Notes: generated from the letters alone by a model not told the origin. Counted from the first letter of the stretch, positions 17,774 through 26,604 are shown. The stretch is 64,000 nt of DNA from Ensifer sp. BR816 (GCF_000378985.1 NZ_KB905370.1:558001-622000), one strand, 5' to 3'. Program-made: numbers and translations.

Positions 17774-18331
17774 TCAACCTTTCGGCAACAGCACTTTGTT
17801 GATGACGTGGATCACGCCGTTCGACTGCTTCACGTCGGCAATTGTCACCCAAGCGGTGCCGCCGGTCTCGTCGGTCAGGCCGATCTTGCCGCCGTCGGCC
17901 TTGGCCTTGAGGATACAGCCGCCGATGGTCTTGACGTCGTGTGCACCGCCGTCGCCCTCGATCATCCTGGCGATCGTCGACGACATCGCATCCGCCGCCA
18001 CCACGTGGCAGGTCAGGATTTTGGCGAGCTTGTCCTTGTTCTCGGGCTTCAACAGCATGTCGAGCGTCCCGGCCGGCAGTGCGCCGAACGCGTCGTCGGT
18101 TGGGGCAAAGACGGTGAACGGCCCCTTGCTTTGCAGCGTCTCGACAAGGCCGGCCGCCTTCACGGCCGCAACTAGCGTGGTGTGGTCCTTCGAATTGGCG
18201 GCGTTCTCGACGATATTCTTCTCGGCAAGCATCGGCGCGCCGCCGACCATCGGATTTTCCGCATAAGCGACAGCCGCACCTGCGGCGAGGATGGAGGCGG
18301 CGAATAGTGAACGAATCGCGGACGTGAGCAT
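17774..18331 (-). CDS. Secreted FAS1 (fasciclin)-domain protein
   Basis: 185 residues from ATG 18331 with AGGAAGGAAC upstream. A signal peptide ending near AVAYAEN precedes a single FAS1 domain: the H1 box (GPFTVFAPTDDAF) and H2 box (GVIHVINKVLLP) are clear. FAS1 domains mediate adhesion or act as periplasmic/extracellular sensors; a rhizobial homolog, Nex18, was described as symbiotically induced. The gene lies 200 bases after the RskA-like anti-sigma gene, and FAS1 proteins MPT70/MPT83 are targets of SigK-RskA in mycobacteria, so it is probably a regulon member here. Function beyond that is inferred. Confidence 0.9.
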   Translation of the reverse strand: MLTSAIRSLFAASILAAGAAVAYAENPMVGGAPMLAEKNIVENAANSKDHTTLVAAVKAAGLVETLQSKGPFTVFAPTDDAFGALPAGTLDMLLKPENKDKLAKILTCHVVAADAMSSTIARMIEGDGGAHDVKTIGGCILKAKADGGKIGLTDETGGTAWVTIADVKQSNGVIHVINKVLLPKG

Positions 18332-18531
18332 CTTCTGTTCCTTCCTGTTGCGACTTGGCCACGGGACCGCAATCAAGACGGTTCCTCTGGCGTTCTTCGG
18401 TTCCCCACCGGGGGAACACGACAAGCAACGGGAGGCGCGAGGAAAGAGTTTCAGTCGCACGCCTTTTTCACTATCCAATTGTAAATAATTGGTTTTTTGT
18501 CAAACTGGGTAAAAGCAGCTACGGGCCGCCT

Positions 18532-19248
18532 CTAAAGACTGCGGGCGCGGCCCTGTGCGATGACTGCTCCCGTCGGCGCGCCGGTCGGGGATCCGCCCAG
18601 AGGCTCGATGCTGACGGCGAGTGTCGAACCCGGCGTGAGCTGCCTATGCATGCCCGGTGCAAGGAGGATGCCGCCTTCGCCGGACTGCGGTAGCACGCCG
18701 AGCGAGATCGGCGGATCGTCGCCCTTGATCAGCCAGAGTTCGAGGGACTTTTCCTCCGCCTGGCTGGCCGCCGCCGGCGTCAGGCTCAGGCGCCCCGAGG
18801 CCGCGTCGAAACGTGCGACGAGATTGACGGCATTGCCTTGTCCGGCAAGGTCCGCCACCAGGCGCTGGCCGCTTGGCGCGCTGCTGAAGAGACCTGCCAT
18901 CGCCCCCGCCATGACAACGACGGCTGCAAGCGACGCGAGGGCAAGGCTGCGCCACAGGGCAAGGGAGTTCCAGAGACCGGGAGATGGGCGCGTGTCCGTC
19001 GCTGCGTCGAAAATTCGGCGCTCGATGGCGGCGTAAACATGCGGCGGCAGCGCGACGGGCTCATAGGCGGCGTCGAGGGAGGCGAGGTTGCTCTGCCAGC
19101 GGCTGACCATGGCCGCGAAATTGCGATCGGTTGCCATGCGTGCCTCGACCTTGCGTCGGTCTTCGGCGGACAGAACGCCCAATACGTATTCCCCGGCGAT
19201 CACCTCGTCGCGGCGAGAGTCCCCACTCTCGGGCTTCTGTGTCGTCAT
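18532..19248 (-). CDS. RskA-like anti-sigma factor
   Basis: 238 residues from ATG 19248; the start overlaps the sigma gene's stop in an ATGA junction. The N-terminal cytoplasmic part contains EVIAGEYVLGVLSAEDRRKVEARM, split here as a zinc-less anti-sigma domain of the RskA/ChrR-type fold; a single membrane helix lies near 115-140 (SLALASLAAVVVMAGAM), and the periplasmic C-terminal half matches anti-sigma-K factor RskA. It should hold the partner ECF factor at the membrane until an extracytoplasmic cue triggers release, often by regulated proteolysis. Confidence 0.9.
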   Translation of the reverse strand: MTTQKPESGDSRRDEVIAGEYVLGVLSAEDRRKVEARMATDRNFAAMVSRWQSNLASLDAAYEPVALPPHVYAAIERRIFDAATDTRPSPGLWNSLALWRSLALASLAAVVVMAGAMAGLFSSAPSGQRLVADLAGQGNAVNLVARFDAASGRLSLTPAAASQAEEKSLELWLIKGDDPPISLGVLPQSGEGGILLAPGMHRQLTPGSTLAVSIEPLGGSPTGAPTGAVIAQGRARSL

Positions 19249-19784
19249 CGTTCCATGCACTCTCTCAACTTCAGGAGGCTGCGCCTCAGCCAAGTCCGCA
19301 TGGTGTTGAGCGGCACCGCGAACATTTCGGCCAGTTCTTCGTAGCTCAGTCCTTCGACATAGGCCCGGCGAACCGCGTCGGCGCGGTCCTTTTCAAGCTC
19401 CTCCATGCACGCATCGATGCGCCTGCCTTCAGACCGGATAACGGCCGATCGCTCCGGATCGTAAGCAGGATCAGCCAAATCATAGGCCTCGTCAATCGCG
19501 TTGGCGACGGGTTTTCGTACGCGCAAGAGGTCGATCGCGTGATTGCGGGCAATCGCCGCGAGCCACGACAACGGGCTGGCCTCGCCACTCGCAAAGCGCT
19601 CGGCGCGTTCCCAGACCTTGACGTAGATTTCCTGCAGCGCCTCTTCGGCTTCGCTGCGATCCTTCAAGATACGCAAGGCTATGCCGAAGAGTTTCGGGCT
19701 CGTCTGGCGGTAGAGTGCGGCAAAGGCGGCACGGTCCCGCAGAGCCACGCGGCCGAGCAGCGCGGAAATCTCCTCATCGGCCAT
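19245..19784 (-). CDS. ECF RNA polymerase sigma factor (SigK-like)
   Basis: 179 residues from ATG 19784. Region 2 (FAALYRQTSPKLFGIALRIL, EEALQEIYVKVW) and region 4 helix-turn-helix (GLSYEELAEMFAVPLNTMRTWLRRSLLKL) are both clear. Only regions 2 and 4 are present, the ECF design. Pairing with an RskA-like membrane anti-sigma places it in the SigK-like group. In-frame sequence reaches 19922 but overlaps an intergenic palindromic repeat and lacks a start signal. Probable targets are its own operon, FAS1 and msrB; no shared promoter motif could be proven by eye. Confidence 0.93.
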   Translation of the reverse strand: MADEEISALLGRVALRDRAAFAALYRQTSPKLFGIALRILKDRSEAEEALQEIYVKVWERAERFASGEASPLSWLAAIARNHAIDLLRVRKPVANAIDEAYDLADPAYDPERSAVIRSEGRRIDACMEELEKDRADAVRRAYVEGLSYEELAEMFAVPLNTMRTWLRRSLLKLRECMER

Positions 19785-19798
19785 CGTCGCATGCCCCC

Positions 19799-19859
19799 TA
19801 GCAGCGCCGCGCGTCTCATCAGACGCACAAAGGTTGCCGCAGCTGTTTGAAATACTGCA
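19799..19859 (-). repeat. Rhizobial mosaic palindromic repeat (copy 1)
   Basis: Contains the hairpin GCGTCT-CATC-AGACGC (19812-19827) and the flank GTTTGAAATACTG. It is the reverse-oriented counterpart of the element at 60958-61016. It sits 15 bases upstream of the sigma-factor start codon, so it forms the gene's leader. Confidence 0.75.
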
Positions 19860-20044
19860 TGGCCAGGCCACAACCATAGGACGGAAAGCGTGACGCAGCC
19901 AGCCTGCACACTCTATCAGCAAGACGCGTAAAGGTCGCCGGGGCGCCGTGAGAAGATTCCATTCCGATCGTATGTTGCGCCCGGATCATTCCATCGGCAG
20001 GAAACATGCGCTAAACAGCAGCCGGTTATTTTCGAGGGTCCGCC

Positions 20045-20932
20045 ATGTCCGCATCAGAAAGTGAAATCCAGGCACGCCTGCTCGCCCAGGCCCTGCCCTA
20101 TATGCAGCGCTACGAGAACAAGACGATCGTCGTCAAATATGGCGGCCATGCCATGGGCAATCCCGAGCTCGGGCGCGCCTTCGCCAGCGACATCGCGCTG
20201 CTGAAGCAGTCCGGCGTCAACCCGATCGTCGTCCACGGGGGCGGCCCGCAGATCGGCGCCATGCTCAACAAGATGGGCATCGAATCGAAATTCGAGGGCG
20301 GGCTGCGCGTCACCGACGAGAAGACCGTCGAAATCGTCGAGATGGTGCTCGCCGGTTCGATCAACAAGGAAATCGTCGCGCTCATCAACCAGACCGGCGA
20401 ATGGGCGATCGGCCTTTGCGGCAAGGACGGCAACATGGTCTTTGCGGAAAAGGCGCGCAAGACCATCAAGGATCCGGATTCCAATATCGAACGCATCCTC
20501 GATCTCGGCTTCGTCGGCGAGGTGGTCGAAGTGGACCGCACGCTTCTCGACCTTCTGGCGCGCTCGGAAATGATCCCGGTGATCGCGCCGGTGGCGCCCG
20601 GCCGTGACGGCCATACCTACAACATCAACGCCGACACCTTCGCAGGCGCCATCGCCGGCGCGCTCAATGCGACGCGCCTCCTGTTCCTGACCGATGTTCC
20701 GGGGGTTCTCGACAAGCAGGGCAATCTCATCAAGGAGCTTTCGGTCGCCCAGGCGCACGCGCTGATCGCCGACGGCACGATTTCCGGCGGCATGATCCCC
20801 AAGGTCGAGACCTGCATGGAAGCGATCAAGGCCGGCGTCCAGGGCGTGGTCATCCTCAACGGCAAGACCGCCCATTCGGTGCTCTTGGAGATTTTCACCG
20901 AGCGCGGCGCCGGTACGCTGATCGTGCCGTGA
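20045..20932 (+). CDS. argB: Acetylglutamate kinase
   Basis: 295 residues. Begins with a short N-terminal helix and then [13 protein letters not shown], the amino-acid kinase glycine loop; VHGGGPQIG is the second nucleotide-binding loop and the C-terminal half has [10 protein letters not shown]. It phosphorylates N-acetylglutamate in arginine synthesis, and the N-terminal helix extension is typical of arginine-inhibited hexameric forms. Transcribed alone here, divergent from the sigma cluster. Confidence 0.97.
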   Translation: MSASESEIQARLLAQALPYMQRYENKTIVVKYGGHAMGNPELGRAFASDIALLKQSGVNPIVVHGGGPQIGAMLNKMGIESKFEGGLRVTDEKTVEIVEMVLAGSINKEIVALINQTGEWAIGLCGKDGNMVFAEKARKTIKDPDSNIERILDLGFVGEVVEVDRTLLDLLARSEMIPVIAPVAPGRDGHTYNINADTFAGAIAGALNATRLLFLTDVPGVLDKQGNLIKELSVAQAHALIADGTISGGMIPKVETCMEAIKAGVQGVVILNGKTAHSVLLEIFTERGAGTLIVP

Positions 20933-20949
20933 GGCGTTTCAGCGCGAAT

Positions 20950-21117
20950 TGCCCTCACGCCCCGCGAGAATTGCCCCTCTCCTCGGGTTCAACCCCGGGT
21001 TCAACCCCAGGACTAGCCCTCTCCCCGCACGCGGGGAGAGGGGACTAAGGCGGTGCGGCAAACCCCTTCGCCCCGCTTGCGGGGAGAAGGTCGCGGCAGC
21101 GGGATGAGGGGCAAACT
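20950..21117. repeat. RIME-type intergenic mosaic repeat
   Basis: Two GC-rich hairpins, CCTCTCCCCGC/GCGGGGAGAGG (about 21019-21042) and CCTTCGCCCCGC/GCGGGGAGAAGG (about 21066-21091), with flanking TTGCCCCTCTCC and GGATGAGGGGCAA ends and a small direct repeat of GGTTCAACCCC near 20988-21010. It fills the space between convergent argB and the PEP-mutase-like gene and probably also ends both transcripts. Confidence 0.7.
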
Positions 21118-21126
21118 CTCGCCAAC

Positions 21127-21903
21127 CTATTTCCCAGCACCCCCATACACCTTCTCCGCCTCGCCCCGCAGCCAGGCGATCATCGCCCGATAGGGGAACG
21201 GCCCGTAGCTGACGCGGCCGACGCCGGCGGCGGCAAGGGTTGCGAGGTCCGGCGCACCCGGCTTCATCATGACGTTCACCGGCAGGGACGACTGAGCGCA
21301 GAGCTTAGCGATCAGCTCGGCATCGGCGAGCCCCGGCGCGAAGAAGCCGCTGGCGCCCGCTTCGGCATAGGCCTTGGCGCGGGCGACCGCCTCGTGCATC
21401 AACCCGGCATGGCGGGTCGCATCGCCTTCCTGCAGGAACAGGTCGGTGCGAGCATTGATGAACAGCGGGACGTTCTGGCGTTCGGCCATCTCGCGGATCG
21501 CGCGGATGCGGGCCGCCTGCTTGCCGGTCGGGTGAACCCCGCCCTTGCCGACGACCTGATCCTCGAAATTGATGCCGATCGCACCGGCATCGATCAGTTG
21601 CGCCACATTGGCCGCACCCTGGGCCGGGTCTTCCGAATAGGCGCCTTCGAAATCGACCGACAGCGGCAGGTCGGTCGCGGCGACGATCTCGCGGGCGATC
21701 TCGACCAGCAATTGCAGCGGGATCTTCTGCCCGTCCCCGAAACCATGCGCGGCCGCCACCGACCAACTCCCCGTGGCCAACGCCTTGGCGCCGGCCTCGG
21801 CCACGCAATGGGCGCTGCCCGCATCCCAGATATTGTAAAGAACGATCGGATCGCCCTTGCGGTGCAGCGCCTGAAAGGCACGCGCCCTTTCCTCCTGGTT
21901 CAT
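21127..21903 (-). CDS. Isocitrate lyase/PEP mutase-family protein
   Basis: 258 residues from ATG 21903 with a strong GGAGGAG site. The TIM-barrel of the ICL/PEPM superfamily is recognised from the metal-binding region LPLSVDFEGAY, INFEDQV and INARTD. The KKCGH catalytic loop of true isocitrate and methylisocitrate lyases is replaced by GKGGVHPTGK, so the catalytic cysteine is missing; the enzyme may be a PEP-mutase-like or oxaloacetate-type hydrolase/decarboxylase. Its start overlaps the ada stop (ATGA), so it is cotranslated with a DNA-repair gene, which is not easily explained. Confidence 0.8.
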   Translation of the reverse strand: MNQEERARAFQALHRKGDPIVLYNIWDAGSAHCVAEAGAKALATGSWSVAAAHGFGDGQKIPLQLLVEIAREIVAATDLPLSVDFEGAYSEDPAQGAANVAQLIDAGAIGINFEDQVVGKGGVHPTGKQAARIRAIREMAERQNVPLFINARTDLFLQEGDATRHAGLMHEAVARAKAYAEAGASGFFAPGLADAELIAKLCAQSSLPVNVMMKPGAPDLATLAAAGVGRVSYGPFPYRAMIAWLRGEAEKVYGGAGK

Positions 21904-22979
21904 CGCATCTCCTCCGTAAACAGGCCGACAGGTCTCATTTTTCCTTCGTGCCGAAGCAGCCATTGCTTTCGCTCGAGGCCGCCACCGTATCCCGTCAGCG
22001 ATCCGTCCGCGCCGATGCAGCGATGGCAGGGGACGACGATCGCGATGCGGTTGGCGCCATTGGCTCTCGCCACGGCGCGCACCGCCTGCATCGTAGCGAC
22101 TTCCCGCGCAATGTCGCTATAGGATCGCGTCTCGCCGATCGGTATTTGCGTCAACCTTGCCCATACCTGCCGCTCGAAGGCGCTGCCATCGAGAGCCAGG
22201 GGGGTGAGAAATTCGCCTGACTGACCGGCGAAATAGGCCTTGAGTTCCGCCTCGATCTGTTCGATGGGCGCGGCCCTGCCCGGCACGACGGCCGAGCGCG
22301 TCGTTCGTTTCAGCTTTTCCAACTCGGCCGGCAATGCCTTGCGATCGTGAAATTCGAGCAAATGGAGGTGCGTCTGGTCGGCGACGGCCACCATGGGCCC
22401 GAGCGGCGTGTCGATCCAGTCGGCGAAGAGCAGTTCGCGGCCTTGCGCCTTGGCCGGCGCCGCGCCGATCAGCCTCGCAAAGGCGGTGCGGAAGCCGCTT
22501 GGCGATTCGTAGCCCGCTTCGACCTGCGCCGCGATGACACTGGCACCGGCGGATAGCTGGCGGGCAGCCTCTACCATGCGCCGCTGGCGGGCCAGGTCGA
22601 GAAAGGTGACGCCCATGCTCCGCTTGAAGGCGCGACGGACGGTCGACGGATCGAGGCCGCGCCCCACGAGATCGTCTTCGGTCCAGCGCCGGTCCGGATG
22701 GCGATCGAGGAGCTTCAGCAGTTGCTCGACGAGCGGCTCCTTGCCGGCAGCCTGCTCCAGCGGCCGGCATCGCTCGCAGGGCCTGAAACCGGAATTGACG
22801 CAGGCCGCGATGCTGTCGAAAAACAGCGTGTTTTCCCGCTTCGGCTTGCGGGCCGGGCAGGAAAGTCGGCAGAAGATGCCGGTGCTCTTCACGCAGGCAA
22901 AGGCCTGGCCCTCATAGTCGGAACTGCGGGCCAGCTGCGCGTCGTAAAGGATGTCGTCGTTCGGCAAATCGAAAAGCAT
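21900..22979 (-). CDS. ada: Ada: bifunctional methylphosphotriester/O6-methylguanine-DNA methyltransferase and regulator
   Basis: 359 residues from ATG 22979; open frame beyond it is a shadow of the neighbouring transporter. Domain order is that of E. coli Ada: an N-terminal zinc AdaA domain with four cysteines (FCRLSCPARK ... RPCERCRP), an AraC-type helix-turn-helix near 95-170, and a C-terminal Ogt domain with the acceptor cysteine in IVVPCHRCIG. Methylation of the N-terminal cysteine normally turns Ada into an activator of its own gene, so the coupled PEP-mutase-like gene should be alkylation-inducible. Confidence 0.95.
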   Translation of the reverse strand: MLFDLPNDDILYDAQLARSSDYEGQAFACVKSTGIFCRLSCPARKPKRENTLFFDSIAACVNSGFRPCERCRPLEQAAGKEPLVEQLLKLLDRHPDRRWTEDDLVGRGLDPSTVRRAFKRSMGVTFLDLARQRRMVEAARQLSAGASVIAAQVEAGYESPSGFRTAFARLIGAAPAKAQGRELLFADWIDTPLGPMVAVADQTHLHLLEFHDRKALPAELEKLKRTTRSAVVPGRAAPIEQIEAELKAYFAGQSGEFLTPLALDGSAFERQVWARLTQIPIGETRSYSDIAREVATMQAVRAVARANGANRIAIVVPCHRCIGADGSLTGYGGGLERKQWLLRHEGKMRPVGLFTEEMR

Positions 22980-23053
22980 GCCGCGTTTGTAGCATCCTAT
23001 GATTGAATCGTCCGCCGAAATTCGGGCGCTTATTCTACGTCGGAATGCGCCGG

Positions 23054-23968
23054 CTAGAGCACCAGCAGCATCACGACGCCGAGCACGATCAGCAGGCAGC
23101 CGACGAGTTCGAGCCGGTTGATCCATTCGCGGAAGACGAAGAAGGACGAGGCGAAGGTGAACAGCATCTCGACCTGTGCCACGACCTTGACGATCGCCGC
23201 CTGCTGCAGCGTCATCGCCATGAACCAGCCGAAGGATGCCGACGAGCCGACGAAGCCGACGATGAAGGCGGGCTTCCAGGCCGCACCGATCCGCTTCAGT
23301 TCGTCGGGCTCGCGCGCCACGATCCAAAGAAGCATGACGACGGTCTGCAGCAGGATGACGAAACCGAGCGTGAAACTCGCCTGCATGATGTAGTCCGGCG
23401 CCGGCAGGCTGGGGGCGAGTGCCAGCGACGCCGAACGATAGGAGACCGCCGAAAGCCCGAAGAAAGTGCCGGACATGAGGCCTATGCCGGCGGTGCGGCT
23501 GAAGACCGAGGTCAGCAGCGACCGGGCGCTGAGCGTCGTGCGGGCCACGGAGATCAGCATGACCCCGACCACCGAGATTGCGATCGCCACCAGCGTCCCC
23601 TGGCTTGCCCTTTCGCCGAGAAAGATCAGCCCGAAGAGCGCCGCCTGGGCCGGCTCGGTGCGGGAATAGGCGGTGCCGACCGCGAAGTTGCGGAAGGAGA
23701 AGAGGTGAACCAGCAGGAATGTCGCGGCGATCTGTGCCAGGCCGCCGATGATTGCCCAGAGAAAGAAGGAGCCGTTCGGCACCGGCAGGGGGTGGCCCGA
23801 AACGCGCCAGAGCAGGAGGAGATAGAGGAGCGCGAAGGGCAGTCCGAAGCCGAAACGCACGAAGGTGGCGCCGGTCGTGCCCATGGCGCCTTTGAGATGC
23901 TTCTGCATGGAGGAGCGGATATTTTGCAGAAAGGCCGCGCCGATGGTGATGAGAACCCAGGTTTCCAT
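23054..23968 (-). CDS. EamA/DMT-superfamily transporter (second)
   Basis: 304 residues with about ten membrane helices in two EamA halves, including GTAYSRTEPAQAALFGLIFLGERA and the C-terminal FREWINRLELVGCLLIVLGVVMLL motif region. Substrate unknown. It is 75 bases upstream of ada on the same strand; the gap contains no obvious terminator. Confidence 0.85.
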   Translation of the reverse strand: METWVLITIGAAFLQNIRSSMQKHLKGAMGTTGATFVRFGFGLPFALLYLLLLWRVSGHPLPVPNGSFFLWAIIGGLAQIAATFLLVHLFSFRNFAVGTAYSRTEPAQAALFGLIFLGERASQGTLVAIAISVVGVMLISVARTTLSARSLLTSVFSRTAGIGLMSGTFFGLSAVSYRSASLALAPSLPAPDYIMQASFTLGFVILLQTVVMLLWIVAREPDELKRIGAAWKPAFIVGFVGSSASFGWFMAMTLQQAAIVKVVAQVEMLFTFASSFFVFREWINRLELVGCLLIVLGVVMLLVL

Positions 23969-24017
23969 AGCTGCGAGCTAGCACGCAGGTCCGGACATTG
24001 CCAAGAACTCCGTGGAG

Positions 24018-24830
24018 CTACGGTGTTTCGATCCGCTTTTCCTGAGCCTCCGCCAGATTGACGGCCTGACCGAACACGAGCGGCGGCCCGTCCTGCTCGA
24101 AATTCTTCACGCGCTCGTCGTAGTTCGGCGAGATCGTGCCCAGGACGCGATCCCAGAACGAGAAATAGTTGCCGTAGTTGTAGCGGAACCCGGAATGATG
24201 CTGGTCATGGAACGCCGTGGACAACAGAGGCGACGGATAACGCGTCGTCGATGAGGCGAAATACTCGAAGCCGCAATGCCCGAACATGCCGTTGAAATGC
24301 TCGAACAGTCTTTGCGCGATGAGAATCGCCGGCGGAAACGGGACGACGAATACGATGACGGCTGAAAAGCCCTGCAATAGGAAATTGTCGAGAACATCCT
24401 CCGAATAGGTGCTCCAGATCGTTGGCGCGACGCTTTTGTGATGCAGTGCGTGCAGGGGATAGAGCCACTTGGTGTGCAGCAGCCGGTGCATGAAATAGAA
24501 CCAGGTATCGTAGAGGAACATGCACAGGACAAAGAGCGGCACCGTCGTCCACCAGTTGAAGGCCCAGGGGGCCGGCGCCCAGCCCTTTTGCTGGGCGTAG
24601 AGGCCGATCGTCAGCGGCAGGCAGGCGCTGAACATCGACGCCAGGCTCTGGCGGATTTCCGCGTTGCGGCGCTTGTCGGAACCGCGCCCCTTCTGGATCT
24701 TCCGCTCAGGATTGCGGTCGTTGACCCAGGTCAGGCCGTAGCCGAGGGCGAAATAGGTGACGACCGTCGTTAAGTAGAATCCGAACAGAAACAGCAGATA
24801 GAACAGTTCGTCCGACATCGGCACCGGCAT
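24018..24830 (-). CDS. Fatty acid hydroxylase / sterol desaturase family protein
   Basis: About 270 residues. The start is uncertain: ATG 24830 follows GGGGG, ATG 24818 is an alternative, and a TTG extends to 24848. Three histidine boxes of the di-iron membrane hydroxylase superfamily are visible: HRLLHT, HALHH and HDQHHS, set among four to six membrane helices. The family oxidises lipid alkyl chains or sterol-like compounds; in rhizobia possible substrates include ornithine lipids or hopanoids, but that is a guess. Divergent from the HAD phosphatase gene. Confidence 0.85.
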   Translation of the reverse strand: MPVPMSDELFYLLFLFGFYLTTVVTYFALGYGLTWVNDRNPERKIQKGRGSDKRRNAEIRQSLASMFSACLPLTIGLYAQQKGWAPAPWAFNWWTTVPLFVLCMFLYDTWFYFMHRLLHTKWLYPLHALHHKSVAPTIWSTYSEDVLDNFLLQGFSAVIVFVVPFPPAILIAQRLFEHFNGMFGHCGFEYFASSTTRYPSPLLSTAFHDQHHSGFRYNYGNYFSFWDRVLGTISPNYDERVKNFEQDGPPLVFGQAVNLAEAQEKRIETP

Positions 24831-24975
24831 CCCCCGAGCGAAAACCAAGCCGGCCGGAAGATGCCATGCCTCTTTGACAATTCAAAGTAGAAATGTTGGC
24901 GGCGGCAGGCCGGCCCCTGCAGCGGCCGTGCATTTTCTCGTTTGCCGGCGCCCATACCCATGTCATAAGGCGGCG

Positions 24976-25689
24976 ATGAAAAAGCTCGATCGCCTGCCGA
25001 CCCACGCCGAATTCGCCCATGTCACCGACTGGGTCTTCGATCTCGACAACACGCTCTACCCGCACCACGTCAATCTCTTCGCGCAGATTGACCGCAACAT
25101 GACGGCTTACGTGGCCGAGCTCCTGTCGCTCGAGCCCTCGGAAGCGAAGAAGCTGCAGAAGGAATATTACCGCGATCACGGCACCACCCTGCAGGGGCTG
25201 ATGATCCATCACCGCATCGATCCGAACGATTTTCTCGAACGGGCGCATGCGATCGACTACAGCGTCGTCCCGGCAAATCCCGATCTCGGCGAGGCGATCA
25301 AGGCGCTGCCCGGCCGCAAGTTCATCTTCACCAATGGCAGTGTCGTCCATGCGGAGATGACGGCGCGCGCGCTCGGCATCCTCGACCATTTCGACGATAT
25401 TTTCGACATTGTCGCCGCCGGCTACGTGCCGAAGCCGGCCGGCGATACTTATGACAAGTTCATGAGCCTGCACCGCGTCGACACGCAGCATGCAGCGATG
25501 TTCGAGGATCTGCCGCGCAACCTCCTGGTGCCGAAGGCGCTCGGCATGAAGACCGTGCTCCTGGTGCCGCGCAACCTCGAATATGAGTTCGCGGAAGCCT
25601 GGGAGACCTCCAGCGACGCCGACGAGCAGATCGATTACGTCACCGAGGATCTCGCCGGATTCCTGCGCCGGGTCGTGTCGGCGGGCTAA
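24976..25689 (+). CDS. HAD-family pyrimidine 5'-nucleotidase-like phosphatase
   Basis: 237 residues from ATG 24976. HAD motif I is DLDNTLYP, motif II is FTNGS, and motif III/IV lies around KPAGDTYDKF and FEDLPRN. This is the Sdt1/Phm8-like pyrimidine nucleotidase group that dephosphorylates nucleoside monophosphates. It converges on the LOG-family gene with only 15 bases between stops. Confidence 0.88.
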   Translation: MKKLDRLPTHAEFAHVTDWVFDLDNTLYPHHVNLFAQIDRNMTAYVAELLSLEPSEAKKLQKEYYRDHGTTLQGLMIHHRIDPNDFLERAHAIDYSVVPANPDLGEAIKALPGRKFIFTNGSVVHAEMTARALGILDHFDDIFDIVAAGYVPKPAGDTYDKFMSLHRVDTQHAAMFEDLPRNLLVPKALGMKTVLLVPRNLEYEFAEAWETSSDADEQIDYVTEDLAGFLRRVVSAG

Positions 25690-25704
25690 ACGCCCGCCCG
25701 AAAC

Positions 25705-26604
25705 CTACCGCTGGCCGGACGCCATCGGGACGGCGCGCGGATCCACGGTTGCGTAGAAGCGGGCGATGATCTCCCAGGCCTCTTCGGCGGTTTCGACGAA
25801 ATGCACGAGGTCGATGTCGTTCGGGGCGATCGTGCCGAATTCGGCGAGCGCTTCGAAATTGATGATCGAGCGCCAGAACTTCTCGCCGAAGAGAACGAGC
25901 GGCACGAGTGCCAGGCGTCCGGTCTGCATCAGCGTCATGGTCTCGAACAGCTCGTCGAGCGTGCCGAAGCCCCCCGGGAAGACCGCCACCGCCTTGGCGC
26001 GCAGCAGAAAATGCATCTTGCGGATGGCGAAATAGTGAAAGTTGAACGACAGTTCCGGCGTGACGTAGCTGTTCGGCGCCTGCTCATGCGGCAGAACGAT
26101 ATTGAGGCCGATCGACGGTGCGCCGACGTCCGCCGCACCGCGGTTTCCCGCCTCCATGACGCCGGGACCGCCGCCGGTGACGATCACATATTCCTTGTGG
26201 CCGAGCTTGGCGGACTGCTCGGAACAGATTCGGGCGAACTTGCGTGCCTCGTCGTAATAGACCGAGGCGGCTTCCAGGTTCTTGCGCTGAGTCTCGTTCT
26301 TGGCCGCCCAGGCATCGCCGCCGGGTTCGGGTATGCGCGCGCCGCCGAACATGACGACGGTCGAGTTGATGCCGCGCTCCTCGAGCATCATCTCCGTCTT
26401 CAGGAGCTCGAGCTGCAGGCGCACGGGCCTCAGTTCCTCGCGGCACAGGAAATCGTCGTCGACATAGGCAAGCCGATAGGTCGGAGAGGCCGATTGGGGC
26501 GTCAGCGGAACGGTCGAGGCGCGCTGCCTGCTTTGCGAGCTGTCTGCCAGAGGATCCCAGACCCCGCCCTTGCCGCGCAGGTTGCGCTTCTTCATGCGTC
26601 CCAT
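25705..26604 (-). CDS. LOG-family (cytokinin riboside 5'-monophosphate phosphoribohydrolase-like) protein
   Basis: 299 residues from ATG 26604 (26595 also possible). The LOG signature is present as GGGPGVMEAGNRGA and PGGFGTLDELFE. LOG proteins cleave nucleoside 5'-monophosphates and can release active cytokinins; this protein carries an extra N-terminal extension of about 90 residues relative to short plant-type LOGs, as in the bacterial type II group. Relevance to plant interaction is possible but not shown. Confidence 0.88.
   Translation of the reverse strand: MGRMKKRNLRGKGGVWDPLADSSQSRQRASTVPLTPQSASPTYRLAYVDDDFLCREELRPVRLQLELLKTEMMLEERGINSTVVMFGGARIPEPGGDAWAAKNETQRKNLEAASVYYDEARKFARICSEQSAKLGHKEYVIVTGGGPGVMEAGNRGAADVGAPSIGLNIVLPHEQAPNSYVTPELSFNFHYFAIRKMHFLLRAKAVAVFPGGFGTLDELFETMTLMQTGRLALVPLVLFGEKFWRSIINFEALAEFGTIAPNDIDLVHFVETAEEAWEIIARFYATVDPRAVPMASGQR

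Noticed and set aside
18332-18531. GGAAC-N19-CGTC and TTGACA-N14-TACAAT motifs before the FAS1 gene
   Set aside because: Spacing is wrong for either promoter type and the same pattern was not found before the sigma or msrB genes.
20950-21117. A CRISPR array or mobile element at the repeat-rich spacer after argB
   Set aside because: The repeats are palindromic mosaic units without regular spacers, and no transposase or cas gene is near.
22980-23984. Extension of the ada frame to a 694-residue protein
   Set aside because: The extra N-terminal part is an Arg-rich reading of the EamA transporter gene; Ada begins normally at 22979 and has the expected length from there.
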